From Temnopleurus reevesii (taxonomy: Eukaryota > Echinodermata > Echinoidea > Temnopleuroida > Temnopleuridae), in the NCBI GenBank assembly GCA_036244855.1, contig BQKZ01000092.1, positions 134,154 through 198,153 on the forward strand: a stretch of 64,000 nucleotides of DNA, given 5' to 3'. Positions 13,401 to 28,400 of the stretch are shown piece by piece. A program made the position numbers and the translations under genes. Below the pieces are notes generated by a model that did no database searches, was not told the origin of the DNA, and worked only from the letters and a program-made list of their open reading frames with translations. Numbering within the stretch: position 1 is the first letter of the stretch; each line of letters opens with the position of its first letter.

Positions 13401-16400
13401 TTTATTCCAATAAACAGGAAGTTAATATTATATTGTCTTGTTCAAATTGGCAGCTTTCCCGTCATCTCCAGGAGAGAAGGGAGATGAAGAGAAACCGGTG
13501 AAGGATGAGAAGAAACCAGAGACAAAGGTACTCAAACCTGAGGTAGAGGAGAAGACTGAGGTCCTCACGCAGGAGATCCTTGTGGAGAAGGTACGTATTT
13601 ACTCATTGAAGTTCAAACATCGAAATAATTAAGGGAAGTGTACAGGATTCAGTTTATACTGGAAATCAAAGGGTTAAACAATGAATGACCAAATCTTAAA
13701 TCAAACATAGAAAATGAATATGAGGTCATTTCAACCACGACCCTGGTATGAAGTGTATGACTGCCTCTTAATAAAATGCAATTTTAATTATCTATTAAAA
13801 AGGAATATCTTTATTGATAAAATGCATTTTTAATTATCTTTTAAAAAGGAATATCTTTATGTATTCAGGAACCTTAATAAAAACACTCCTGTGCATATTT
13901 TTGTAGGATATTGAAAAGCATACAGTCCTCAAGTTTCCAATAAAAATGATGTGAAAAGTGCATGAATGGGCTGTAACATAAACCTGTAACATTTTCTAAT
14001 AAATCCTTTTTTTTCATGACAACCTAATGCCATAAAGCTATGAAATGTTGTCCTTACAAGTGTGTTGGGTGGCTGCTAAGAGAAATGAATTCTAGTTTAG
14101 ATTAAATTGATTTGATCAGAACTAAATTACTGAAGAAATATCAAATTTTGATTTCATCATTCTAGACCCCCAAGGAGATCCTGGCCGAGGAATTAGAGGA
14201 AGCTGCCAAGGGCGAACAGCCAGAGCTGATGCCTCCCAAGTTCACCAAGCCAATTGAGACGGTCGTCGCTAGCGATGGCGATGCAGTCAAATTCACCGCC
14301 AAGGTGACAGGCAAACCACGCCCTGATGTCACTTGGTACGTTGATGACACGGAGATCAAGGATGAGCCGGAGTATGAGGTTGCATTCACCGATGAAGGTG
14401 TCGCCTCACTGTTCCTGTCTGAGGTCATTCCTGAAGATGAGGGGATGTACCTCTGCAAAGCTGTCAATGAGGTGGGAGAGGCTACCTGCAGTGCTGAACT
14501 GTTCGTGGAAGGTTTGTATCTATTTGTATATTTTCATTGTGAAGTAGCCAACATAGACATGGAGGAAATAACATTTTGTCAAAGGGGAAATTTAAAATGG
14601 AGTAAAAAGACAATTTTTGATGGGAATCCTTAGGTAAATTCTATGAAAAACTAAATGATATTCAGGAAATGCACCAACTGTTCATAACTGTTTCCTAAGA
14701 TGAGTGAAATATTTTGGATGAATTTAAAACTTTGGTTTGGGTTTCAGAATAGACACAGAAAACGGCATTCAGGCAAATTGTTTGGATTTGATGCATTTGG
14801 TTACAGCAATATTTCATTTAATTTCTCGTATGGTGCTACGTCTTGGATTTTTATCATACTTATTACTTTTTGGTAAAATATCTAAGAGCAGGTCCATCTA
14901 CTTTTGATACTGCCTTATCTTCTGAAGCTTATAGAAGTTATTTGAATATTGTATGATAATTATGAACAGAATCTAAACCAACGGAGGAAAAGGCAATCAC
15001 TCTAGAGAGAACTACTGAGACACGCGGGAAATCATCTGTTACCATGGAAGTAGACGACACTCGTGAACCCCGCGAAATTCAGCTGGAGTTCAAGAAACCA
15101 GATGAGCAGGAGATATCGATAACCATGGTAGCGCCTCAGTTCACCCAAACCATCGTCTCAGTGATGATCAAAGATGGGCAGTCGGCCACGTTCACGGCGA
15201 CAGTCATTGGTACTCCAACGCCGGACATCCTGTGGTTCAGGAGCAGTGCGGAGATCGTTCCGGAGGAGTGTCCGGAGTTCACAATCACTTTTGAGAATGG
15301 GGTGTGCACTTTGACGTTGGAGGAAGCCTTCCCTGAGGACTCTGGTCCATTTGAGTGTCGTGCCATCAATCCAGCTGGACAGGCCACCTGTATGGCTAAA
15401 CTTATCGTCATAGGTTGGTTCCCTGTTTTCTGGCTTATTTTACTAGCCAACCATGTCACCACTTGTTTTGTGTGAGCAGTTAGTCTGGATAGTCTGTTAG
15501 CCAAGCATGTCATTATATGCTATGTTGTTTCCTTTTTGTGGTTCCAATAAGTCTGGTTTATCTGTTAGCCAAGCATTTCATTAGGAGTTAATAGTCCCCT
15601 GTTTGTGCTGTACAGTCAGATAGTCTGTTCCATCTGTTAGCCTAGTATGTTATCCTAGGTTAGGTCGAAGTTTTTTTTTGTCTACTGTATCTGCAAGCCA
15701 AGCATCTGTAAGCTGATCATGTCATCATGATTGATTTTGCTCTCCGAATAATTAGTCCTGTCCATCCATTAGCCCAGCATGGTTCCATGTTTTTGTTACA
15801 TGATTTGTTTGTCTGGTCTATCTTCTGCATGATTACAGTCCCGGTTTGTGCTGTATGAGTAATTCGCCTATTTGTTAGCCATGCATGTAATTTACCATTG
15901 GTTTAATTTTTATGTTGTATCTTCAGTTAGTCTTGTCCATCTTTGAGCCAAGCATGTAGTCATTGTCGATTTCCATATTGTGTTCGTCCTTATGAGTTCA
16001 ATATTTTTTGTTTATGACATTGCATGCTGTTGCTGATATGTAGCCTCTTGTTTTATGGCACACAGTGGCATTGGAAGATTCAGACCGATTGTCATTCTGT
16101 TTTTAATTCAGTTTTTCTTGCAAAATTTCTTGTCAAGCATGTTGTAATTCGGTACATTCCCCCTGTATTCAGTCAGTGAATATGTATGACCTCATTGTGT
16201 TCGTTCTCCATTTTCTCCTACAAAAGAATGTTCTGTATGTACAGATATTTTTCTATACATGCCAATATTATTCTTTCAATTCATATATTGCAGTGCCCAC
16301 AGGAAAATGGTTTCTTAGAACCAAAGCAACCCTGGATGAATTAGACAATACTATTGTTGTTATTATTCATTTCAGAATAATTACCAACATGTTTTCAATT

Positions 16401-19400
16401 TTCATAAAAACTTAATAGTAATTGTAATCAATTTCCCTGTTGGTTTAACACATCGGGAAAATATTGTTATGTACACATATATGTCTATAAATAATAACTC
16501 TGTAATACTTATCATTTTGCAGAGGAGAGTTCGACAGAGGTAGATACCGAAGTTGAAGTTGCCACAGGTCAAAAGGTCATCACCATGACAAAACAAGTTG
16601 AGCAGACAGTCGTTGAAGAAGAGGTAATAGTCCTTTGTTTATTTTGTTTTTATTTAATTAAACTGATATCTTTTATTATAGGAATGCCAAAATGAATAAG
16701 CCAATCCCCAATGAAGAAAAAAAGGGGGGATAGACATATAGAAATATATGGTTAATTCTGGAGAGTTTTTGTTTTGTATACTGTCACAGGCATATGATAA
16801 TATTTTTATATTCCTAATTTGTTCTGAATAGTTATAGTGAAATATGAATGTTTTAAAAAATAGGAGTAAAATTCTGCAAGGTCTATACAAATTAATCAAT
16901 TTATTACAAAATTGTCATCGTTTTTCTTCTCTATCTAGGAGATTATTGAAGAGATGCCAATAGCTGAAGTGGTAAGCCAAATAACAGATTTATAGATATG
17001 GGGATTCACATCACACAGGAATTTCTTAGGCTAGTAACATAGTGGACAGTGTTAATATGTTAAATTATTTGTCAGTGATACAAAGGAATTTGATATTCAA
17101 ATTCCCCAAATTCATTGTAAGATATTTCATTTCTCTTCTACAAACCATGAAGATATTATGAACACCCTTGCTCCAACCCAAGTTGCATAATTGTCTTTAA
17201 TTATAAGACTTTAATGAAATGTTTGTGGTAATCTGTAAAGACTAACATATTATCTTGCAAAGTGTTCTTTTAGTAATTCCATAAAATCTATAAAAAAGTT
17301 GCAACTCTATATTTGTATTAATTTGATATTGTTATTCGTCCTCTTCAATAGAAAACTGAAGCTGTTGAATCAGTCCTGGTGATTGAACCAACTGGTAAGA
17401 ATATTGTGTTTTTAGATAAATAAATCTTCCTTACTTATTCAATCACTCAAAACGTCGAAGTGTAACTTTAATTTTTCCTAAATTATTACTTTATCAATAA
17501 AAATTTGGTTATATATATAAATATACTTAATTATTAATGAAGCTTGCCTTTAAAACATTATAATTACTAGATGGTGATGATGATGATGGTGAGGATGACA
17601 ATGATTCCAGTGATAATGATGATGACGATGTTGATTATTATGGTGGCAATGCAAATGTAGGTGATGAATATTATGATGATGATGATGATGATGTGGAAAA
17701 TTTTAATGATAATGGTGACAACGCTCTCCTTCCACAGAACCTATGACATACATCGCCATCGGTAACTACCTTGCCGAATCTGATGAGGTGATGTCCATGC
17801 GCGAGGGTGAGCAGCTGACAATCCTCGACGACGGCCATGGTGAGTGGTGGATGGCTCGACGGGAGACCACCGGTGAGGAGGGCTGGGTGCCTAAGGCTTA
17901 CCTAGCAACGGCTGAGCAGTATGATGAGCATCTTCGTAATCAGCTAGAAGAGGTTGTCAAGGAGATGTCCATTGATGGTAAGGATAAGAGACTTAAGTTT
18001 GCAAACATTTTCGGTCAATTTTGAGTTTAAGTGCGATAAATAGTTTAGACTTCAAGGATGCTTCCTCTGGTATATGAAATATGAAAATATACTGATTCGA
18101 ACTGAATATGAATGTAAATAGTAGTAGAGCTTTGTGGTAACGTTTTGTCATTTTGTGACACTCAAATGAATTCTTTGAATTTGTTCAAAGATACAAAAAG
18201 CTAACAAAAATATTACTATGAGATTGGTGTATCTTTGGTGTAACATGAAAGTTAGCTTCCTCAGTTATGGCTACTTTGACACAGAGGACTTCATGAGAAG
18301 CATAGATCAAAATATTACAAAAAGAATCATGAACCTAATGTATAATATTGAGAGAATTTTTATGATCCCAATTTCTGTTAGAAACTATAAGATTAACATC
18401 TACTTTCAACGTGTTGTTTCCCAATTTGTTCCTTTATTTCTTTTGGTTTATGGTCTCTCAATGTTATTTTTGCTACTCTTGACAAAATCGGTATGATGTT
18501 TCATTTGCACTTCAATAAAAACCTGATCTAAATGTTCACTTCCTATTGCCCTATGGTATCTTTGGGAACGTGATTATTCATTTACTCTTATTGCTGACAC
18601 TTTTTGTGCTCTATTTTTCTTCTAATTTTCAATTTTCAATCAAATTATTTCTTCTTTTTCTACTGCTCTCTTGCAACATTTTCTGAAATGCAAAAAAAAA
18701 TACTGTTGGTTTCTTTTTTCAAAATTGCTTTATGTTATTTTTATACTATTCTTTAATGCTTTCATCAATGCATCTATTGATTCTCAAATCAACTTGTACC
18801 TGATGGTTTTGGATGTTAATGTATATCTACATTTGGTCTTTCCTGGATTTCTTCCTAAAATAACTTATTTTCCTCTGCTCTTTTGCTTCTTGCAATATAT
18901 TTTTGGTGAAATTGGCAATGTATTCTGCACTTTTCTCTGTCTACTGCTTGCAATACTGTGCTCTGTATCTGTAGACCTTGTACATTCTACTCGTGATTTA
19001 GGTACACCATTCAAGGGTAAAGCCGTCGCTCCTGAGATTATCGAGCCACTCCAGACAACCAAAGCGAAGGATGGCAAACCTGTCACCCTTCGATGCCGCA
19101 TTAAGGTGAGAGTTAGGAATTCCCTCTTTTAGCCTTTTTTCTACCCTCTATCAACCATTGCAGAATATCAATGTCATCATGTTCTCTTGTACTTTAGTGC
19201 CTACCTTCCAATTCGATCACTAAATTTCTTTTACTCAGATGTTTGGTAGTTTAAATTCTAACTTTAAATTTCTCTGAAGTGTGTAAATGTATGAAAGGAG
19301 TCTGCACAGACCCATACCATCAATAATACCATTAGGAACAAATATGATGACATATTTTTCCAACAATTTTATATGAATTACAGTAAGATAATAGAGTTAC

Positions 19401-22400
19401 TATGATAAATTAGACAATCCTTTTCAAGTCTATATTAATTTTGGGTTTTTTTAGTTTTAAATTTCAGTAAAGAATATTTTATTTAAAGAGATTTTTTAGG
19501 AGCGATTCCCACTTATTGTTTCAATTATGCAGCATACATGTAGAATATGCAAACAAGTTAATTAGTGTACAAATTTGTGTTGAACTATTTTGACTGAATT
19601 AAGAAACTGAAATTATTATTTTTGTTTAATTCTTGAAGGGCACTCCAATGCCAACTGTGGCCTGGTTCCGCCAGAGTACTCAGATCCCTGCAACGGAAGA
19701 ATTCAAGATGGCTATCGATGGTGACGTTGTGACGCTTACAATCGAGGAAGTCTACCCTGAGGATTCTGGGAAATATACCTGCGTTGCTAAAAACCAGGCA
19801 GGAACATCATCTACAAGTGCTGAGCTGCTTGTTGAAGGTAGGTGGCTATCATTTATTGGTATTTATTTTTAATGACTCTTTGGTATTTATTTCTATGACT
19901 CTGCCACCGACGTCTATACCAGAGGTGTAATTTTCTTCATCTATCTTGCCATCTGTTCTTGCAGGCATTCAGAATGATGAAACATATTTCTAATGAACTT
20001 TGATAATTCCTATAACAGCAACAAATTTTTAGATGTTCCAAGTAATATCACCATGTTTATTTAAAATGTGCCATTACTTTGTATTTATGTGTACTTTGTT
20101 TTTAATAATGGTGAATGAAGATGCTATATATATTACTATATCTAGATCCATATATATATGATTCAATTTGATTGTGATTTAGGAGTGTTCTGTAAAACCC
20201 AATATTTAAGTAAACATAAATTTTAGCGAGCGAATTTAATGAATTTCAGAACTTTTCTCACATTAGCGAGTTATTATTTTGATGTTTTGACAGATTATTG
20301 TACATAAGTCTCTACTAGGCATTTTAATTACTGAAAAATTCAACTTGTACAGTATCAAGAACATTATACCATTCATTTCTTTGAATTTTATAGTTGCACT
20401 TTCTGATGCCGAGAGCGATGGAACCCCAAGCCGCAAGAGTCTCTCAAGGTATGTTACTATTGAACTATGGATTAACTTATGTAGTCATTTCCTTTATACT
20501 TGTACTTGATTCAACTGTATCAGTAAGCATAGGGTTAATCAATGAGAGGAAGGATTTTATGACACTTATTCGCATTTGCCCAACACTGGATTTAAGATTT
20601 AGCTTTGTATTCTTAAATTTATTCTTTATAAGTGGTGCTTTCGGATGAGAAGAGATGGAGTTTTTGATAGAATTTGAAGAAAACAAATGCTAGATAGTGG
20701 AAGATAAAAGGGTTGATTTTATTGAACAGTTTCATTTAAGAATTGTTCCAAACAGTTTCTTATCATCTTTGGTCATCATACGAGTCTCAGAAAGTCTCAT
20801 TGTTTGAAAAACAATGTAAACCTTCAAACAACTAGAATCCTATAAGGCAAGAATCATTCAGGAAATAATCGTCAAACCTTTTTCTTTTCAATCAGGGAAT
20901 CAACCATTGAGGAGGGTGAAGGAATCAAGCCTGCCTTCATGACTGTCGCCAAGAGCCAGGTTGTGAACGCCGGCAAGGAGAAGGTCACCTTCGAGTTCCG
21001 ACTCATTGCTGCACCCCGCCCTCAGATCCAGTGGTTCAAAGAAGACCAACCCATCGAGGAGACTCCTCGTCGTCGTATGAGCATGTACGCCGACGTCCAT
21101 CTCTACATTCTGACGTTAGAGTTGACTGATATTGAACCAGATGATGAAGGGAAGTACCGCATCGTGGCGACCAACAAGGAAGGAAAGGCGATGGCATCTG
21201 TATCCCTGGAGGTCACACGTGAGTATTGAACCCTGAACCTGTTAACATCCAATTTGTTTCAAGCCAGGAGGACATTTGCACCAATTTCGTTTGCATAATA
21301 CCTGTCTTAAAAATAGATGAATTAAAATGTTGCTTTAGTTTCATCTGGCGACATTGTAAAAGCAAATTGCATTATGGCTTTACCTTATGACTTTTGCCTC
21401 AATGCTGGGATTTGCAAATACAAAAAAAAATGCTGCTTTTCAACTCCTAGACTTTTTACATAAAATTTGGGCTTTCAGCATGAAGCAGAAAATGCTATCA
21501 TTCTTAAATGGCCAGTCAATAAATAGAAATGACGAGACTAATGCTAGTTGGTTTTAATGCCATTCTGACTTGAACTTCCTTTCATATTATTTATACCATA
21601 TTCTATTAATCCAATGCTCATAGTCCATGATATAATCACAACCATTATTTACATGAAATGATAATACTTAACGCAGTAGCCATACCGATTTCCCATCATT
21701 ATTCCTGTACATGGTTGAAATCAAGCGCCATGAGCGCCCAGCTGTGGCGGATACCGGCGCTATACAAGAGGCCATCATCATCATCAAATCATACTCAATT
21801 TCATTGAACCTAACACCAAAGCAAAAGTGCAGCTAGTTGTATTTATCAATCTCTTTTCCAAACCTTTCTGCTATTCTGTAGCTCTCTTATCTTTCAACCA
21901 ACTTGCCTTGTGTTTGGGTTAAATATTTCTATTCCATTCTTTTCAATTGATTTGGGATGTTTTCATTTTCATTCTTGATATCATGACATTTAAAACCTTG
22001 TCTACAAATCATCATACATCTTCTTAACTAACAATATTATAACACAAAATCCAGAGAGAATTGTGATTGAAGTCTTATCTACAGGGATGATTGTTGTTGT
22101 GTTATAATGCGAGTGGATTTTAATTAAATGTGTAAGTTATGAAAGAGGATCATCTGGTTGGTAGGGAAACAATTATCGACTGAATTTCTATTACACAATC
22201 TTTTTTAATCACCTATGAGACTTATGCAGGTATATTTTCGTGTTGTATTTTCATATTTTATATTAATCTAAATAATGGTTGTGCATGAAAAAATTGATAG
22301 GTATATTGTGTAGCTTATTGTTATGAATCTTAGGAAAGTGTGTGTAATACTTTGCATTTAGTAGCAGGCTTGCTAACATTTTTGCAAGGGTGGACGTCAT

Positions 22401-25400
22401 AGTTATGTAATATTGTATTTCACATTATTGTATTTCACATTGATTTCACATTTCTAAAAAAATGCATGAATTTAATTATTTTTGTCATATTTTGCTTGTC
22501 ATTGCTTGGGACCCATAGTAAGTTGGATGTGACGTGTAGCCATTTTAACTTGTTTGTATCATCGCCATGTAACTGCATTCATCATATTGTGTTTTTACGT
22601 AACAAAGTTTGCAAATAATGCCATGAATTAGTCTAAGGTAATAAGCTTCAAGCCTCCTATAATTGTGGTAGTGAAAAGTAGATGAATTTGAAAAATACAG
22701 GAGCTTATACGTGCAGCGCAAAGGAGACTTCTTAAACTCTCCAAGGCACCTTCTTAATCTTGCCAAGGCGCCTCCTTAGGATGAGAAAGACTAGTTTGTA
22801 AAAATCGCCTTTGTGCTGCAGATAGAGCCTTACATATTTATCAAATTTGTCAATATTTACTGCCTCAATTGGAATATGATCTGTTTGAAAGATAAGTCAC
22901 AAAATTTCAGGTCTGTGCAAATCTTCTATTATAAAATCTCTACAAATCTGATATATGATTTTTGCAAACCTTTCATGTTTTCTAATATCACCCACTTTAA
23001 GCTCAAAGTGTTGTAGAACTTTGTGTGATTAAACTTATTATTAATAAAAATGTCATTGTACAGCATATTAATAGATTAAGAAATGCTTCAAAGACTCACA
23101 ATAGTTTTTCAACTCCATGAAATAATTGTTTCTTATTTTAAAATTTATCAGTTGTGATTTTCCATTAATTTACCAGTAAATTGATGATTATTCGGTATAA
23201 CCATTGTCAGATATGTATTGAGGGTACTACAAACCCAATGTATCAAAGCTTGCAGTTTTGCACCATCTCATACATGTATGTCACAAAGAAATTGCTATGT
23301 TTTTGAAAACCAGTAATTTTAATCGCACAAAATATTACGTGTTTGCATTGTTTTAGTCTGTGTAATTAATGTGTATTATATGCATGCTTATCATGTCCAT
23401 GCTTGTATGTATGTTGCCTACATGGTATCGATGTAGACCACCACCCCTCTGTTCACGTCACAGGTTTTGCCGTAAAGATGTCTTCACCCATGTCCTCCCC
23501 GGTCGGCGACCGCGGGGGCTGGCACGTACACAAGATCCGTACGTGGTCAGGTTCCCCCATCACCATCTCCACCCCCTCATTTATGCACGCCTGCAACCGC
23601 CCCTCGTCCTTCGGCAATTGCATGCACAATGATGATGGCGTATGTCCGCTCACAATGCTTGAAGACATTGATGATTTGTCATCAGAAATGGACGAAATTG
23701 ATTCAGGTGATTTGAAAAATAAGATATTTGCAATTTATCATACTTGAAATCATTATTACAGTGATTCAATTTCTTTTAAAATGATACACTCTATCAAAAC
23801 TGGTTTTAAAACCTTGTATTTTGAAAACTATTTTGCCAACAGAAAATTTGAATGAATATGTGACCTCTTTTGAATCTTTAAACCTGTTTTCTAATTGACT
23901 CAAAACGATTTTTACTTTTTAGGAGATCAAATTGCCTGCAAAAATAGTCTAAAGACACAAAAATTTATTATTGTTAAAATATATGTAAAAAAGCTGATGA
24001 TCTTTTGACATAAACATCTAACAGGGTTTAGGTTCTGAATGCATTGTAAATCTGTACATCATTCAGAAATAGCGGAAAAACCAGAACAGAATTTGAAAAT
24101 CGATCTTAGGAATGTTATATCCCTTTGTTACATGTTAATTGTAATATATATGTCATTTTGACTGTGCATGGCATGTTCATTGGTTAGATGCAGTGCTTGT
24201 CATGTCTTTGAGATTGTAATTTGTAAACACATGTCTCTGTATGAGGAACCATAGCAGTTTCCTGTCAATAACCTAAAAACAATATTAAAGCATGGTTCCA
24301 TTAAATGAAACTTAGCGAATGCAAACATAATACTTCACTTTTTTCAGCTTATCAAATTTTATCAAATTTGCTTTGGTATAATAATGCTTAGTCTGCAATG
24401 CTTCAGAACAAAGAACATTGATGCTTAGTTTCATGAAATGGGGCTGTGATAGTTAAACCTGGTTTCAATTCTCATTCGGTTGGCCTGATAGGGGATGAAC
24501 CCGAGCCGCCAAAGTTCATTGAACCCATCCAAACGGCAACGGTCACCGAGGGTGACGTGGCGCGGTTCGAGTGCGTGGTGACCGGGCGGCCAATGCCCGA
24601 GATCACGTGGTTCCACGGGGAGAAGATGATCAAGCCTTCGGATAAGATTGAGATCGGGCAGGACAAAGAGGGCAAGAACTGGGTGGTGGTGCGCAAGACC
24701 ACCCCTCAGCTCCTAGGTACCTACACTTGCTGGGCTGAGAATCAGGTCGGGCGCACCATGTGTGGCGCCGAGCTGACTCTAACGTCTGGTAAGTGCTCAG
24801 GATACTCCAGGATACACCCCTCTGCAGTGAACCAGAATAGTTACAATAAAAACCAGACATGGTTGCTCAAAACTACCAACAGATTGTCTCAAAAATAATG
24901 ATTTCCCCCTTAAACAAGAAAATCCAATATTTACATTGATGTCTGGAGCACTATCAATTTATGGCCATATGAAAGGGCTGTCATCACAATAGTAATTAAT
25001 CTGGTAATTATTTAACTATGTCATGATAAAGCTTTTGTGCAGGTAAACTATTTCTCCACTAGCTTTAATACTGGGTAATCCAATGACGCGTGATCATTTA
25101 TGGAATTTTAGATTTGTTGGTGGTTTTGAGGTGGATTTTAAAACTTTTGTAGCTGGTTCACTGCAGAGGGTTTTGAACGAGAAATATGTCTCCTACGTTG
25201 TCATAGAAGGGACATAGCTTGCTTTCTAATATATCATATGCATAACGGTTCAGTATAAAATGTCACGCAACCAAGGTGTGTGACCTATTTTTGTAATATT
25301 GATGTTGGAATTTAGCATTGTTGTCACTGTCTTGCTTATCATGTGGTCATTAGCTTGTGACATCTACTGCTTAACAATTCAATTACTGCCAAAACATGCC

Positions 25401-28400
25401 TTAGTTGTCATTCCCTTCATCTTTCAAAAACCTATCGCTTTAGTAGGGACCTAGGTCGTGTAGCATGTTTCCATAATTCATTTCAATGGAATCATACATG
25501 CATAACTCTCCTTTCATCTCGCTCCTTCAAGCTAGAGGTTTTCTCATTTATATTAAGAATAGGCTTAAGAATAGGCTTTATTCTTAACTGAATTTAATTG
25601 TTTCTGCAATATTTTAGTATTACTCATGTTTACAGGGTTATTCTAAATGCTGTATAGCTAAAACGTTAGTTTGCAGTTATATATTTCAAACGCTTGGGTC
25701 TGTAAATGATTTATGCCGTTGTATTGGTATATTTTAGATATATTTTGAATTTGTATGGTTGGTAGAATGGGTAAACATTAATTATCTTTGACGTCTTAAT
25801 TTGCCATTCGTCAGTACCTATTCTATTTATTTAAATCAGTCCTGAATGACTACAGCTTTATAGGAAGAGGGCAAGGATACTGTAATCATCATATAGTTAT
25901 AGACTGGTTTGATATGTAAATTAAAGCTTTGTAATTCACTAATCAAGTAATATCGTAAATAATTTATTTCATACCCTAAAATCTCACACACAATGTGTAT
26001 CAATTATGAGTAAATCTAATATTTTCAAGCGAGGGACAAGGGAGCTGAATGATAATAATAATAATTTTAATAATAAACTAGAATTTATATTGTGCGTAAT
26101 CAGGCGAGCTGCCCAATGTGCTTTACATTATGGTAGCGCTATTGATAATAATTATTTATTGTTGTTGATATTCATATGTTTATATATTGCTCAATCTATC
26201 TACCATACCAACACACATGAAGCTAATTTTTCAAACTATGAAACCTGCCTATTTTGGCCACTTTTATTGCAACATGAAATAAAGCGAGAATTAAGACACT
26301 ACGAACATTACTGACTTCTTTTGTGTCACTGCTGGCTAATATAAAAAGGCATGACTGCCTAATTAAACAGTATCAAACCTCTTGTATTAGCCAATTGGCT
26401 ATAGAGGCCTCTTGTCTCCAGTGGCCATTTTTCTATTTCACTTGGTTAGCCACTATAGACAGGTTTGGCTGTACGTAGTGTCATGGACACGATTTTCCAT
26501 CCATCCATCATTCCTTCTATCTGCACATCTAGAAGCCGAGGAGAGTTCCATCGTCTCCGTTGACAGCAGTGCCATCGTCGAAGGCCCTCAGAGCCGCGAC
26601 ATCGAAAGTGTTGACTTTGAGGGGGTGGATGATCTCGATGACGAAGGTGTGCCCCCATCGTTCGTCATGCCCGTGCAGGAAGTTGAGGTCAAACCAGGCG
26701 AGACTGCTCATCTGAGAGTCAAAGTAGCTGGTAGGTGTTTGAATAAAGCACAAAAATTCCATGCAGTTTTCCAGCATACATTGTACATATAATTTCCATT
26801 GGCTTTTGTTCTGGTAAATTCTGAAAAGTAATACAAACATGATTTAATATTTCATCAAATTCGCTCCAGTTTTAAGAACAATGCTTAAGCCAGATATTTA
26901 TGGTGATACTCCATCATCTCTGCAATACAAGTAGCCATAATTAGTAATTCAGCTTTTAAGCAGATTTCTCTTATTTCAGTCACACTCAAATGAATGAATA
27001 GAGTCCTAAAAACTTAAGATTCTATAGAGTTTTTTTCAACCATTGATGTTTATCATCACTTTTCCATCCTATTGTTTCCATGCCACTCGACTATTGCAAT
27101 AAGAATGCTATTATGATTTGAAAGAGGTTCTACTTGAAAAAATACTATTTTCCTGGGAAAATAAGGATAGTTATCAAATCTTTACACATAATGATTGCAA
27201 ACAAACCCACAAGATCAGACTGTACTCATATGTTCTCCTGCTCTGTTTCACAGGTAAACCCACTCCTGAGGTAACATGGTATCGTGACGGCAAAGTGCTC
27301 CAGCCCAGCCCACGACACACCATCATGTCCGACACAGAAGGCAATGCATCCCTTGTCATTTCCGAAGCCATACCAGGTGATGATGCGGATTATCTCTGCA
27401 AGGCTGTCAATCCGTTTGGAGTCGTCTCTTGCCGTGCTGATGTCCTTGTAGATGAAGGTAAAACTTACCATTCGTATTGATCAAATCTTTTATTTCTTTT
27501 CACTTGAGACATATCAAAACAAAATTAGATATTGCTTCATCTCAGATAAGGATTAATTGCAGCCAAAATGATAGTTGGGAAAAAAACACGAAAATGGGAT
27601 CGACTACCCATTCCTTAATATAGCCTATGTGTAACACATGCATTGTTGTGGGACATGGTGGGACACTGTCAATTTTAATTCTGTCCATACTATAATCCCC
27701 ATTGCCTTCATAAAAATGACTATTAAATTCAAATAATGGGAGGCCAAACTATCTGGAATTTATCTGCACTTACAGTTGGAGAGCAATGTGTGATAAGAAG
27801 AATCCTATGATTATCTGATGTTTTAATCACATACCCTTACTGTTTACCTATCCAGCGCCATCTGAAGTAAAGAAAGATCAGCCAGCCCTCCTCGTTCAGG
27901 CCGAGAAGGCCATTCCTGTGGAAGCCACACCCCAAGCACCGGTAGAGGTTACCATGGAGATCAGAAGCAAGGATATGGAGATAGCTAGTATCAGTGAAGC
28001 TCCGTCTTTCACCTCTGAGGAAGCCTTTGAAACTGATGAGGAGAGGGAATTGGATAAGGTACATTTCTTTAAGGCCTTTCACCCGATTTTAGAGGTTTTA
28101 ATTTTTCACTTCTTGTTGGCCATCCATCAAACGAATATGATTAGGAATATGATTTTCAAGAGGTCATTATATATCTAATTCCTTTGTGTTAAAAACTCAT
28201 AGTTCTCTTATTCTTTATGCTGACTCATGTGATTCAATTGGCATCTTACCAAACCACAATTTTGTCGCCAATACAAAATTGTATATGTATCTTAAAAAAG
28301 AATATATGACACTTAGAGAGAGATGATGAACACGGATGATGAACAGAATAATGATGGTGATGGTGATTATTATGCAAATAATGAATGGTCAATCATGCAC

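Noticed and set aside
18671..19001. Long open frame with hydrophobic N-terminus merging into exon 13
   Set aside because: T/C-rich intron translated by chance; exon 13 starts after GATTTAG at 19001 in the expected phase.
23437..23463. Earlier acceptor for exon 17
   Set aside because: In phase and possible, but its pyrimidine tract is poor and the extra CA-rich bases look like the tract of the later acceptor.
26340..26475. Possible inverted or direct repeat around 'agccaattggctatagagg'
   Set aside because: Matches are short and the pairing unclear; kept only as a remark in the intron entry.
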